Below are positions 1-6,742 of a stretch of 64,000 bases of DNA, piece after piece. The notes beneath the pieces are model-generated. The model ran no database searches and had not been told where the DNA came from. It was given only the letters and a program-made list of their open reading frames with translations. The DNA comes from Sphingomonadales bacterium. Lineage in GTDB: Bacteria > Pseudomonadota > Alphaproteobacteria > Sphingomonadales > Sphingomonadaceae. The stretch is from contig JADJXT010000002.1 of NCBI GenBank assembly GCA_016720115.1, forward strand, positions 186,001 through 250,000, in the 5' to 3' direction. Positions within the stretch are counted from its first letter, which is position 1, and each line of letters begins with the position of its first letter. The translations under genes were made by a program, and so were the position numbers.

Positions 1-118
1 GCGATGCGCGCGCCTTGCGCTGCATCGACAGCCCTTTCCAGATCGCGATGGACGCGCCAACCAGCCAGGCCGCCATCAACAAACCCATCATTGCAGTTTT
101 CAGGCTTTCGCCCAGCAT
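1..118 (-). CDS. Start of a membrane protein, cut by the window edge
   Basis: Only the first 39 codons are visible; the gene runs off the left edge. Reading leftwards from the ATG at 118, the peptide begins MLGESLKTAMMGLLMAAWLV and continues with a hydrophobic run, then a basic patch (about residues 33-39), which fits one N-terminal transmembrane helix with a cytoplasmic positive flank. It lies just downstream of the ahcY terminator on the same strand. I suspect a membrane sensor, because sphingomonads often have a sensor kinase next to ahcY, but nothing in the visible part proves it. The exact start is uncertain, because the frame stays open upstream of this ATG. Confidence 0.4.
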   Translation of the reverse strand, partial: MLGESLKTAMMGLLMAAWLVGASIAIWKGLSMQRKARAS

Positions 119-182
119 CAGGATACCATCCGGAAAGAAGAAACGTGTTGTGGCGGTGCAACGAAAGCGGGCGCGACGCAAC

Positions 183-208
183 AAAAAAGGCCCGCGCAAG
201 GCGGGCCC
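183..208 (-). terminator. Rho-independent terminator of ahcY
   Basis: On the minus strand a perfect 7-bp GC stem (GGCCCGC with GCGGGCC, arms 201-207 and 189-195, loop of about 5 nt) is followed by a run of six T (complement of 183-188). It sits about 25 bases after the ahcY stop. Confidence 0.9.
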
Positions 209-233
209 CTTTCGTCAGGCGATTGAACGCACC

Positions 234-1631
234 TCAATAGCGATAATGCTCTGGCTTGAACGGGCCTTCGGCGGGAACGCCGATATAGCTCGCCTGCTTC
301 GGCGAAAGTCTGGTCAGCTTCACGCCCAGCTTTTCAAGATGCAGCGCCGCCACCTTCTCGTCGAGATGCTTGGGCAGGACATAGACTTCGTTCTTGTAGT
401 CCGATGTCTTGGTGAAAAGCTCGATCTGCGCAAGCGTCTGGTTAGTGAAGCTCGACGACATGACAAAGCTGGGGTGACCGGTCGCGCAGCCCAGATTCAC
501 CAGACGACCCTTGGCGAGGATGATGATCTGCTTTCCGTCCGGAAATTCGACCAGATCGGTGCCCGGCTTCACCTCGGTCCATTTGTAATTGTCGAGCGCC
601 GAAATCTGGATCTCGCTGTCGAAATGGCCGATGTTGCAGACGATGCTCATCGGCTTCATCGCCTTCATATGCTCGGCGGTGATGACATCTTCGTTGCCCG
701 TCGCGGTAACGAAAATATCGCAGCGCTGCACGGCCTCTTCCATGGTGACGACTTCATAGCCTTCCATCGCCGCCTGCAATGCGCAGATCGGGTCGATTTC
801 GGTAACCATCACGCGCGCGCCGCCCTGACGCAGCGACGCAGCCGAACCCTTGCCGACATCGCCAAAGCCGGCGACGCAGGCAACCTTGCCGGCCAGCATC
901 ACATCGGTGGCGCGGCGGATCGCGTCGACCAGCGATTCCTTGCAACCATAAAGATTGTCGAACTTCGACTTGGTGACGCTGTCATTCACGTTGATCGCGG
1001 GGAAAGGCAGCTTTCCGTCCTTGGCGATCTGATAGAGGCGGTGGACGCCGGTGGTGGTTTCTTCCGAGACGCCCTTGATGTGCGCAACCGACATGGTGAG
1101 GTAACCGGGCTTGGCCTTTACGAACGCCTTGAGCGCGCGCTGGAATTCGATTTCCTCTGCATTGGACGGCTCGGGCATTTCATCGCCCGCTTCGAGACGC
1201 GCACCCCACAGCGCAAACATGGTGGCATCGCCGCCATCGTCGAGGATCATGTTGGCTGTGCGACCGCTGCCATCGTCCCAGTCGAAAATCTTGCCGACAT
1301 AGTCCCAGTAATCAGCAAGGCTTTCGCCCTTGACCGCAAAAACCGGAATGCCTGCAGCAGCGATAGCCGCCGCAGCGTGGTCCTGCGTCGAGAAAATGTT
1401 GCAGGTCGCCCAGCGAACCTCGGCGCCCAGCGCGACCAGCGTTTCGATCAGCACCGCGGTCTGGATCGTCATGTGCAGCGACCCGGTGATGCGCGCGCCC
1501 TTCAGCGGCTGCGATGCGCCATATTCGGTGCGCAGGGCCATCAGGCCCGGCATTTCGGTTTCGGCAATGGCAATTTCTGCGCGCCCGAAATCGGCGAGCG
1601 AGATGTCGGCAACTACATAATCAGTCGACAC
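234..1631 (-). CDS. ahcY: S-adenosyl-L-homocysteine hydrolase
   Basis: Cytosolic NAD-dependent enzyme of the methyl cycle; it splits S-adenosylhomocysteine into adenosine and homocysteine after SAM-dependent methylations. The 465-residue product matches the long bacterial form. It starts with the conserved DYVVADISLADFGR, carries the ETEMPGLMALR and SLHMTIQTAVL substrate-side motifs, the Rossmann motif GFGDVGKG near residue 250, and ends in PFKPEHYRY, as the family does. I chose the GTG at 1631 (VSTDYVV) over the longer open frame to 1694, because a CGGAG Shine-Dalgarno lies about 8 bases before it and family members start here. A terminator follows, and a candidate operator lies upstream at 1700-1719. 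Confidence 0.97.
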   Translation of the reverse strand: MSTDYVVADISLADFGRAEIAIAETEMPGLMALRTEYGASQPLKGARITGSLHMTIQTAVLIETLVALGAEVRWATCNIFSTQDHAAAAIAAAGIPVFAVKGESLADYWDYVGKIFDWDDGSGRTANMILDDGGDATMFALWGARLEAGDEMPEPSNAEEIEFQRALKAFVKAKPGYLTMSVAHIKGVSEETTTGVHRLYQIAKDGKLPFPAINVNDSVTKSKFDNLYGCKESLVDAIRRATDVMLAGKVACVAGFGDVGKGSAASLRQGGARVMVTEIDPICALQAAMEGYEVVTMEEAVQRCDIFVTATGNEDVITAEHMKAMKPMSIVCNIGHFDSEIQISALDNYKWTEVKPGTDLVEFPDGKQIIILAKGRLVNLGCATGHPSFVMSSSFTNQTLAQIELFTKTSDYKNEVYVLPKHLDEKVAALHLEKLGVKLTRLSPKQASYIGVPAEGPFKPEHYRY

Positions 1632-1699
1632 GGGAAAACTCCGGCTAGGGGATTGAATTGCCAGCCCCCTAGCGGAGAAATTCAAACAGGGCAATCTTA

Positions 1700-1719
1700 A
1701 TATAAAGATTGCTTTATAT
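1700..1719. promoter_or_regulatory. Palindrome ATATAAAG-ATTG-CTTTATAT upstream of ahcY, likely repressor operator
   Basis: A perfect inverted repeat with 8-bp arms (1700-1707 and 1712-1719) and a 4-base spacer, about 70 bases upstream of the ahcY start and 8 bases from the stop of the next gene. Its AT-rich form stands out in GC-rich surroundings. ArsR-family regulators of the SAM/SAH cycle (SahR-type) bind AT-rich palindromes of this shape upstream of ahcY in Proteobacteria; assigning this site to such a regulator is inference, and no regulator gene is in the window. Confidence 0.6.
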
Positions 1720-1727
1720 GATATGCA

Positions 1728-2216
1728 TCAGCGACGGGAGGCGATCGTTACCGAGCAGGCCTGCGCTGCCTGACGGGGCACGCCGACAACCTCATCTGCG
1801 ATCGTTGCAAGCGCTTTCGCATCCTGCCGTCCGTTCGACAGTTCGCCCGACAATTTCTCAAGCTTGCCACAATCCGGATCGCCGTGCCCGCCGCCATAAT
1901 AGTTGGCCAGGGCAATCATGAAACGGTCCAATTCCGCAAACGCCGCCTTTTGCCCCATGGTCCGGGCATAGCGGGCTTTGATAATCGCGTGCTGGCTGGC
2001 CAACACATCGTTATTATTCCGTACGAACCGGTTATAATCGCTGAGGAAATTGTCTTTCCCGAACCGGCACCGCAACGCCGAAACCATCAGCATCTGGTTC
2101 ATGTTCGCAATCCGTGCGGCGTCCTGTTCGGCATTGGTCCAACAGGCCTGTGCCGGTGTGGCAGTCAGCGAAAGTCCCAGTAAGGCCGAAGCAATACTCC
2201 CTGTAATCTTCTTCAT
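1728..2216 (-). CDS. Small secreted protein of unknown function
   Basis: 162 residues. The N-terminus has a clear Sec signal peptide (basic MKK, hydrophobic core, cleavage around TPAQA-C, residues 1-24), so the product is exported. The mature part is helical-looking with cysteines near residues 25, 50, 115 and 151, which could form two disulfides, and a conserved-looking ANYYGGGHGDPDCGK stretch. I do not recognise a named domain. It lies upstream of ahcY on the same strand, but the 96-base gap containing the ahcY operator suggests it is not in the same operon. Related short secreted proteins next to ahcY may carry the neighbour's name in databases; nothing here resembles SAH hydrolase. Confidence 0.8.
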   Translation of the reverse strand: MKKITGSIASALLGLSLTATPAQACWTNAEQDAARIANMNQMLMVSALRCRFGKDNFLSDYNRFVRNNNDVLASQHAIIKARYARTMGQKAAFAELDRFMIALANYYGGGHGDPDCGKLEKLSGELSNGRQDAKALATIADEVVGVPRQAAQACSVTIASRR

Positions 2217-2333
2217 TTCAACACCCCTCCATCTAACGTGGAAAGGCGACTTTGCGGTTTCGTGTTTACCGAATTTTCAACCTGCACAGTGAAGCAAAAT
2301 TAACCATCTTGTATGTTGCCCGATTGTCACAAA

Positions 2334-2353
2334 AGGGTGACAAGCAGGCCTTG
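2334..2353. promoter_or_regulatory. Inverted repeat TTGTCAC-N6-GTGACAA in a divergent intergenic region
   Basis: Perfect 7-bp arms (2334-2340 and 2347-2353) with a 6-base spacer, placed between the divergently oriented secreted-protein gene and the peroxiredoxin gene. It could be an operator or a short hairpin. The same TGTCA/TGACA half-sites recur upstream of the Oar-like receptor (48730-48747). The remainder of the 2217-2445 gap shows no gene; an AAGGAAGG ribosome site precedes the peroxiredoxin start. Confidence 0.4.
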
Positions 2354-2445
2354 GAACCACGCAAGACAATCCCTATTTGTCAGGTTCGCGCTTCGCTCTA
2401 TGCGTTGTTCAACACGCAGCAAAACTGGCCAAGGAAGGATAAAGC

Positions 2446-2925
2446 ATGACAATCAAAGTAGGCGACAAACTCCCCGACGTGAAACTGGTAAAGGCAACAG
2501 CCGAAGGCCCGCAACCGGTGCAAAGCTCCGATTATTTTGCAGGCCGCAAGGTTGCGCTTTTCTCGGTTCCCGGCGCCTTCACCCCGACTTGTTCGGCACG
2601 GCACCTCCCCGGCTTCGTCGAAAAGGCCGATGAACTCAAAGCCAAGGGGATTGATGAAATTGCCTGCACCGCCGTAAACGACGCATTTGTGCTGGGCGCA
2701 TGGAACAAGTCCGGCGGTTCGGATGCCATCACCATGCTGGCAGACGGCAACGCCGATTTTGCCGAAGCTGTCGGCCTCACAATGGACGGCTCCGGCTTTG
2801 GCATGGGCAAGCGCGGCCAGCGTTTCTCGATGGTCGTCAACGATGGCGTAGTCGAGCAGATCAATGTCGAAGCACCCGGCGATTTCAAGGTAAGCTCTGC
2901 AGATCACATGCTCGGCCAGCTCTGA
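2446..2925 (+). CDS. Prx5-type peroxiredoxin
   Basis: Thiol peroxidase that reduces hydrogen peroxide and organic hydroperoxides in the cytosol. At 159 residues it has the usual Prx5/redoxin length. The active-site signature PGAFTPTCS places the peroxidatic cysteine at residue 49, with the catalytic Thr three residues earlier. A second cysteine near residue 74 (IACTAVND) is at a position conserved in this subfamily and is not necessarily resolving. The start at 2446 is preceded by AAGGAAGGA. It is transcribed alone and ends at a clear terminator (2982-3008). The specific reductant (glutaredoxin, thioredoxin or AhpD-like) cannot be told from this window. Confidence 0.95.
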   Translation: MTIKVGDKLPDVKLVKATAEGPQPVQSSDYFAGRKVALFSVPGAFTPTCSARHLPGFVEKADELKAKGIDEIACTAVNDAFVLGAWNKSGGSDAITMLADGNADFAEAVGLTMDGSGFGMGKRGQRFSMVVNDGVVEQINVEAPGDFKVSSADHMLGQL

Positions 2926-2981
2926 CACGAAGCTGAAACAACATCATGGCACAGGGTGGTTCATGCCATCCTGCCAGCGCA

Positions 2982-3008
2982 AGGGCGGGGGTCACCTCCG
3001 CCCTTTTT
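2982..3008 (+). terminator. Rho-independent terminator after the peroxiredoxin gene
   Basis: Stem AGGGCGG (2982-2988) with CCGCCCT (2998-3004) and a 9-base loop, followed by a run of T to 3008, about 55 bases after the peroxiredoxin stop. Confidence 0.88.
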
Positions 3009-3044
3009 GCTTGCCAAATCGCATGAAATGGACAATCCGCCTTC

Positions 3045-4478
3045 ATGGCTAATAAACAGACACAAGACATAATCCGCCAAATCACCGAACATTACGAAGC
3101 GTCCGTTACACGGCTCCGTCAGGCGCTGACCGCATATCTGAAAGACCGCACGCTGCCCGATATGGCAGATCGCGCGATCGGCGCATTTGCTTACCCCGAA
3201 CTGGTCATCCGCTATCACGGAACCGAACGCAACCATGCGGCAAACCTTGCCTTTGGACGCCTCGACAAGCCCGGAACTTATTGCGTCACCTTGACCCGCC
3301 CTGAAATATTCGGCGATTATCTGCGCAGTCAGATCGACCTGCTGGTCGATCAATATGAACTGGAAATGCAGGTCCGCCCCGGCAGCCAGGAAATCCCCTT
3401 CCCTTACGTACTCGACGGTCTTGAACTGGGCGATGTATCGCCCACCGAGCTGTCAAAATGGTTCCCTGCCACTGAACTCGCCGACATCGGCGACGAAGCG
3501 GCTGATGGATTGCTGATTGCCGGTGAAGATGGTTCGCCGCTGTCGCTGTTCGACGGCCTGCGTACTGACTTCTCGCTCGCCCGCCTGAAACATTATACCG
3601 GAACGCCGCCGGAACATTTCCAGCGCTATATCCTCTTCACCAACTATAATCGCTATGTTGATGAATTCGTGGCCTGGGCCTGCCAGCAGGTTGGCAAGGG
3701 CCGCTACACCGCCCTGTCAGGCGCGGGTGGTCTGTATATCGACAAGGCCACCGATGACCATGCCCAGCTGGTGGCCGACAGCACCTGGCGCAAGCACCAG
3801 ATGCCTGCCTATCACCTGATGGCAGAGGGCGAGAGCGGGATCACACTGGTCAACATCGGCGTCGGGCCCTCAAACGCCAAAAATATCTGCGATCACCTTG
3901 CCGTGCTGCGCCCCGAAGTCTGGCTGATGATCGGCCATTGCGGCGGCCTGCGCGATACCCAGCGGATCGGCGACTATGTTCTCGCCCACGCCTATCTGCG
4001 CGACGACAATATATTGGATCGTGTGCTTCCGCCCGAAATCCCGATCCCGCCAATCGCCGAAGTGCAGTTGGCGCTGGAGGCGGCTGCGGTGCAGGTATCC
4101 GGCACAAGCGGCGCAAATCTCAAACGGCGGATGCGCACGGGAACGGTCGTCACCACCGATGATCGCAACTGGGAACTGCGCTATACCGACAGCGCACTGC
4201 GTTTCTCGCAATCGCGGGCGGTTGCCATCGACATGGAATCGGCGACCATTGCCGCACAGGGCTATCGCTTCCGCGTGCCCTATGGCACGTTGCTCTGCGT
4301 TTCGGACAAGCCTTTGCATGGCGAAATCAAATTGCCCGGTCAGGCCAACCGCTTCTACGAAGAGGCCATTGCCGCGCATCTGCAGATCGGTATCCAGACG
4401 TGCGAATTGCTGCGCGAAGCCGGCAACAGCCTGCACAGTCGCAAGCTGCGCGCTTTCAACGAACCCCCATTCCGCTGA
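3045..4478 (+). CDS. amn: AMP nucleosidase
   Basis: Cleaves AMP to adenine and ribose 5-phosphate, a purine-balancing reaction in the cytosol. The 477 residues match the Amn family: an N-terminal AMP-nucleosidase domain (about 1-170, with the conserved YPELVIRYHG and TRPEIFGDYL stretches) followed by a nucleoside-phosphorylase fold (about 250-460) containing VNIGVGPSNAKNICDHLAVLRP, MIGHCGGLR and the VAIDMESATIAAQGYRFR motif typical of this fold. The following SDR gene begins 8 bases after the stop, with its ribosome site overlapping the amn stop, so the two are coupled. Confidence 0.95.
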   Translation: MANKQTQDIIRQITEHYEASVTRLRQALTAYLKDRTLPDMADRAIGAFAYPELVIRYHGTERNHAANLAFGRLDKPGTYCVTLTRPEIFGDYLRSQIDLLVDQYELEMQVRPGSQEIPFPYVLDGLELGDVSPTELSKWFPATELADIGDEAADGLLIAGEDGSPLSLFDGLRTDFSLARLKHYTGTPPEHFQRYILFTNYNRYVDEFVAWACQQVGKGRYTALSGAGGLYIDKATDDHAQLVADSTWRKHQMPAYHLMAEGESGITLVNIGVGPSNAKNICDHLAVLRPEVWLMIGHCGGLRDTQRIGDYVLAHAYLRDDNILDRVLPPEIPIPPIAEVQLALEAAAVQVSGTSGANLKRRMRTGTVVTTDDRNWELRYTDSALRFSQSRAVAIDMESATIAAQGYRFRVPYGTLLCVSDKPLHGEIKLPGQANRFYEEAIAAHLQIGIQTCELLREAGNSLHSRKLRAFNEPPFR

Positions 4479-4486
4479 GGTCTATC

Positions 4487-5269
4487 ATGGAACAATGTCC
4501 GCCCCTGTCCCGTTCAATCGCCGGTCGCGTTGCCATCGTCACCGGGGCGGCAAGCGGCATGGGCCGGGCCACCGCCATCCTGTTCGCCAGCGAGGGCGCA
4601 AAGGTTGCCGTAACCGATCTGAACCAATCGGCATGCGATGCTGTGGTTGCCGAAATTGAAGCCAATGGCGGCACGGCCAGGGCCTATGCGCTTGACGTGT
4701 CCAGTTCCGAAGCCATCAGTACCGTCGTATCGAATGTCGCCAGCGACTTTGGCGGTATCGATATTCTTGTGAACAATGCCGGCATTTCGGCCTTCTGCCC
4801 GCTCGATGCAGGTGCGGAATATGACGCGATCTGGGATCGCGCGCTTTCGATCCTGCTCACCGCGCACCAGCGCATGGTGCGCGCCTCCCTCCCCTGGCTT
4901 CGCAAGAGCGATGCAGCGCGCATCGTCAACATTGCCTCCACCGAAGGATTGGGCGCCACCCCCGGCGACACGCCCTATGTCGCCGCCAAAACCGGCGTAA
5001 CGGGATTGACGCGTGGCATGGCTGTCGATCTCGGCAAGGAAGGGATCACGGTCAACTGCATCTGCCCCGGCCCGATCCACACCGGCATGACCGACAATGT
5101 GCCCGAAGCCGACAAGGCCGTGTTTGCAAAGCGCCGCACTGCATTGCGCCGCTATGCCTGGCCGGAAGAGGTTGCGCATATGACGCTAAGTCTTGTGCTG
5201 CCTGCCGCAAGCTTCATCACCGGCACGGTCATTCCGGTAGATGGCGGCCTGATGGCGCGGAATGCCTGA
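4487..5269 (+). CDS. Short-chain dehydrogenase/reductase (SDR)
   Basis: Classical SDR of 260 residues. The cofactor motif TGAASGMG is at 19-26, the NNAG motif at 96-99, and the catalytic Ser151, Tyr164 and Lys168 (YVAAK) are all present, so it should be an active NAD(P)-dependent oxidoreductase. The C-terminal GTVIPVDGG is typical of the FabG-like branch. Substrate is unknown. I took ATG at 4487 rather than the longer open frame from 4400, because GAGG lies 7 bases upstream and the motif spacing is then normal. It is coupled to amn and ends only two bases from the convergent neighbour's stop codon, with no visible terminator between them. Confidence 0.9.
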   Translation: MEQCPPLSRSIAGRVAIVTGAASGMGRATAILFASEGAKVAVTDLNQSACDAVVAEIEANGGTARAYALDVSSSEAISTVVSNVASDFGGIDILVNNAGISAFCPLDAGAEYDAIWDRALSILLTAHQRMVRASLPWLRKSDAARIVNIASTEGLGATPGDTPYVAAKTGVTGLTRGMAVDLGKEGITVNCICPGPIHTGMTDNVPEADKAVFAKRRTALRRYAWPEEVAHMTLSLVLPAASFITGTVIPVDGGLMARNA

Positions 5270-5271
5270 AG

Positions 5272-5775
5272 CTATTTCCGGTCGGCCTGCGATTTGTCAA
5301 AAATCTTGGTTAAACCCTGAAAGTTCAGCAACTCGTCATACAGCACCCCTTGCTGGATGCCGCGATCGGCGATGACATAACGCTGGATAAACAGCTTTCC
5401 GTTGGCATCGACTCCCGACTTCGTGAAATCATATTGCTTGTTGAAAAAAGCAGTGAAAGCCTCGTCGGATTGCGTAGTGAATTTGGCGTCACGGTCCCAC
5501 CGAGCTTCAATCCGTGCGCCCACGCAGCGGCCATCTTTCAGACAGGCTGTCATCAGCATATCGGCGACAAACCCGTTGGCGAATTTGAAACTGATCCGCT
5601 GCAGATCGTTTACTTTGTCACGACCTGTAATCTGGGCATTCAGTTCGGCCAGTACCGGCTGGACACTGTTTTCGGTAAAACTACGGATGGATGCTGCGCT
5701 GTCATAGGATTGTGCAGCAACGGGTGCCGAGACCGAGGCAATGAGCAAGGCTACGGCAAAGCGGATATTTTTCAT
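5272..5775 (-). CDS. Secreted YbjN-like protein
   Basis: 167 residues with a signal peptide (MKNIRFAVALLIASVSAPVAAQ). The mature part has the pattern of YbjN-fold proteins: a FANGFVADMLMTACLKDGRC strand/cysteine pair, ARIEARWDRD, a FNKQYDF segment and a helical C-terminus DELLNFQGLTKIF. YbjN-type proteins are small sensor- or chaperone-like folds of unclear function; exported versions are frequent in sphingomonads. The start at 5775 was chosen because GGGGGAAG precedes it and the signal peptide then begins at residue 1; the open frame extends to 5922 but reads as non-protein. The family call rests on pattern only. Confidence 0.7.
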   Translation of the reverse strand: MKNIRFAVALLIASVSAPVAAQSYDSAASIRSFTENSVQPVLAELNAQITGRDKVNDLQRISFKFANGFVADMLMTACLKDGRCVGARIEARWDRDAKFTTQSDEAFTAFFNKQYDFTKSGVDANGKLFIQRYVIADRGIQQGVLYDELLNFQGLTKIFDKSQADRK

Positions 5776-6021
5776 GACTTCCCCCTGTATGGCTGACACG
5801 ATGATAACGCGGCAAGGACTGGACGCAAGGCATTGCGCGCGGCGCGGAGCCAAGATCGGATTTGCCAGCAGCCTGAAAAGTGGCGCCAAATCGGTTTCGG
5901 ATACTGCGTCGGATGCGACCAAATCTGTCTATTCAGGCGCAAGCAGCGCGGTCGGGACGACGTGAAAGCGATAAAAGCAATGTCGGCAGACTACTGTGGC
6001 ACGGCCGCGGAACACCTGAAA

Positions 6022-6720
6022 TCAGGGCGTTCCCGGTGCAGGCATGGGTGACGGGCTGAACATCGGGCCAAGCACGATATCCACCTTCACATTGGCCGAA
6101 GCGACAACATCGCCCTCTTGGGCGCCGCCACCTGCGGTCGTTGCGATGCCTGATGACACCTCATCGACTCTGACGATCCGTCGCACAACCATCGTCAGCG
6201 CGGTTGCATAGGCCTCGGCCTGACGCCGCGCATCATCGATGGCGCGCTGTCTGGCGAATGTCAGCAGCTCGTTCCGGTCGTTGACATCATATCGCGGCGG
6301 CTGGATCGCACGAACCTCCGCCCCCTCCATCGACGAAATGACTTCGGCCATTCGGGGCTGATCGTATAGCTCGACATAGATCTGCCAAACCGCGCGGGCC
6401 TGACCGGCGGTTGGCTGGCTGGTAGGCGCGATTTTCAGCTTCCTGATTTGCGTCGGCCCGATGCCGATTGAACCAAGGCTGTTCACCAGCATATCAAAAT
6501 TCTGCTGATTAAGCGCCTCCGCATCGATCACACTGGCTGCATCGGACACCATCTGCCCGGTGAGGTGGATGATATTCCCGCGCTGGGTATAGCTGCCGGA
6601 ACCGGCAATGTTGAGGACAACTTCCCCTATCTGAAGCTGCGTCTGATAATTCACCGTCTGGGCGGAAACGGCGCCCGGAACTGAAATTGCGATTAACGCC
6701 AAAGCAATCCAGTTACGCAT
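6022..6720 (-). CDS. SIMPL-domain (DUF541) periplasmic protein
   Basis: 232 residues with a signal peptide ending near SAQ (residues 1-21). The core contains the SIMPL features: IGEVVLNIAGSGSY at the start, a long variable centre, then the helix ARQRAIDDARRQAEAYATAL followed by strands VRRIVRVDEV and ANVKVDIVL. SIMPL proteins are exported and have been tied to stress tolerance and, in one case, signalling; no enzymatic role is established. It is on the same strand as the YbjN-like gene, separated by 246 bases in which I see no convincing gene. Confidence 0.85.
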   Translation of the reverse strand: MRNWIALALIAISVPGAVSAQTVNYQTQLQIGEVVLNIAGSGSYTQRGNIIHLTGQMVSDAASVIDAEALNQQNFDMLVNSLGSIGIGPTQIRKLKIAPTSQPTAGQARAVWQIYVELYDQPRMAEVISSMEGAEVRAIQPPRYDVNDRNELLTFARQRAIDDARRQAEAYATALTMVVRRIVRVDEVSSGIATTAGGGAQEGDVVASANVKVDIVLGPMFSPSPMPAPGTP

Positions 6721-6742
6721 GCGCCATTCCCTCCGACATAGC

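Noticed and set aside
15..1700. 561-codon plus-strand frame covering ahcY
   Set aside because: It is the exact antisense of a highly conserved ahcY; its translation is Arg/His-rich without any family motif. A long shadow frame is expected in GC-rich coding DNA.
2300..2307. TTAACCAT, a CtrA-like half site upstream of the peroxiredoxin gene
   Set aside because: A single 8-mer half site occurs often by chance and has no second half at the right distance.
5741..5965. Plus-strand frame with an Ala/Ser-rich end (SGAKSVSDTASDATKSVYSGASS)
   Set aside because: Looks superficially like a stress protein, but overlaps the start and signal peptide of the YbjN-like gene, has no ribosome site and no stop-proximal features; I treat the 5776-6021 gap as non-coding.
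5950..6030. Minus-strand 24-codon frame with CRHC motif after the SIMPL gene
   Set aside because: Too short, GTG start without ribosome site, single CxxC is not enough for a zinc protein.
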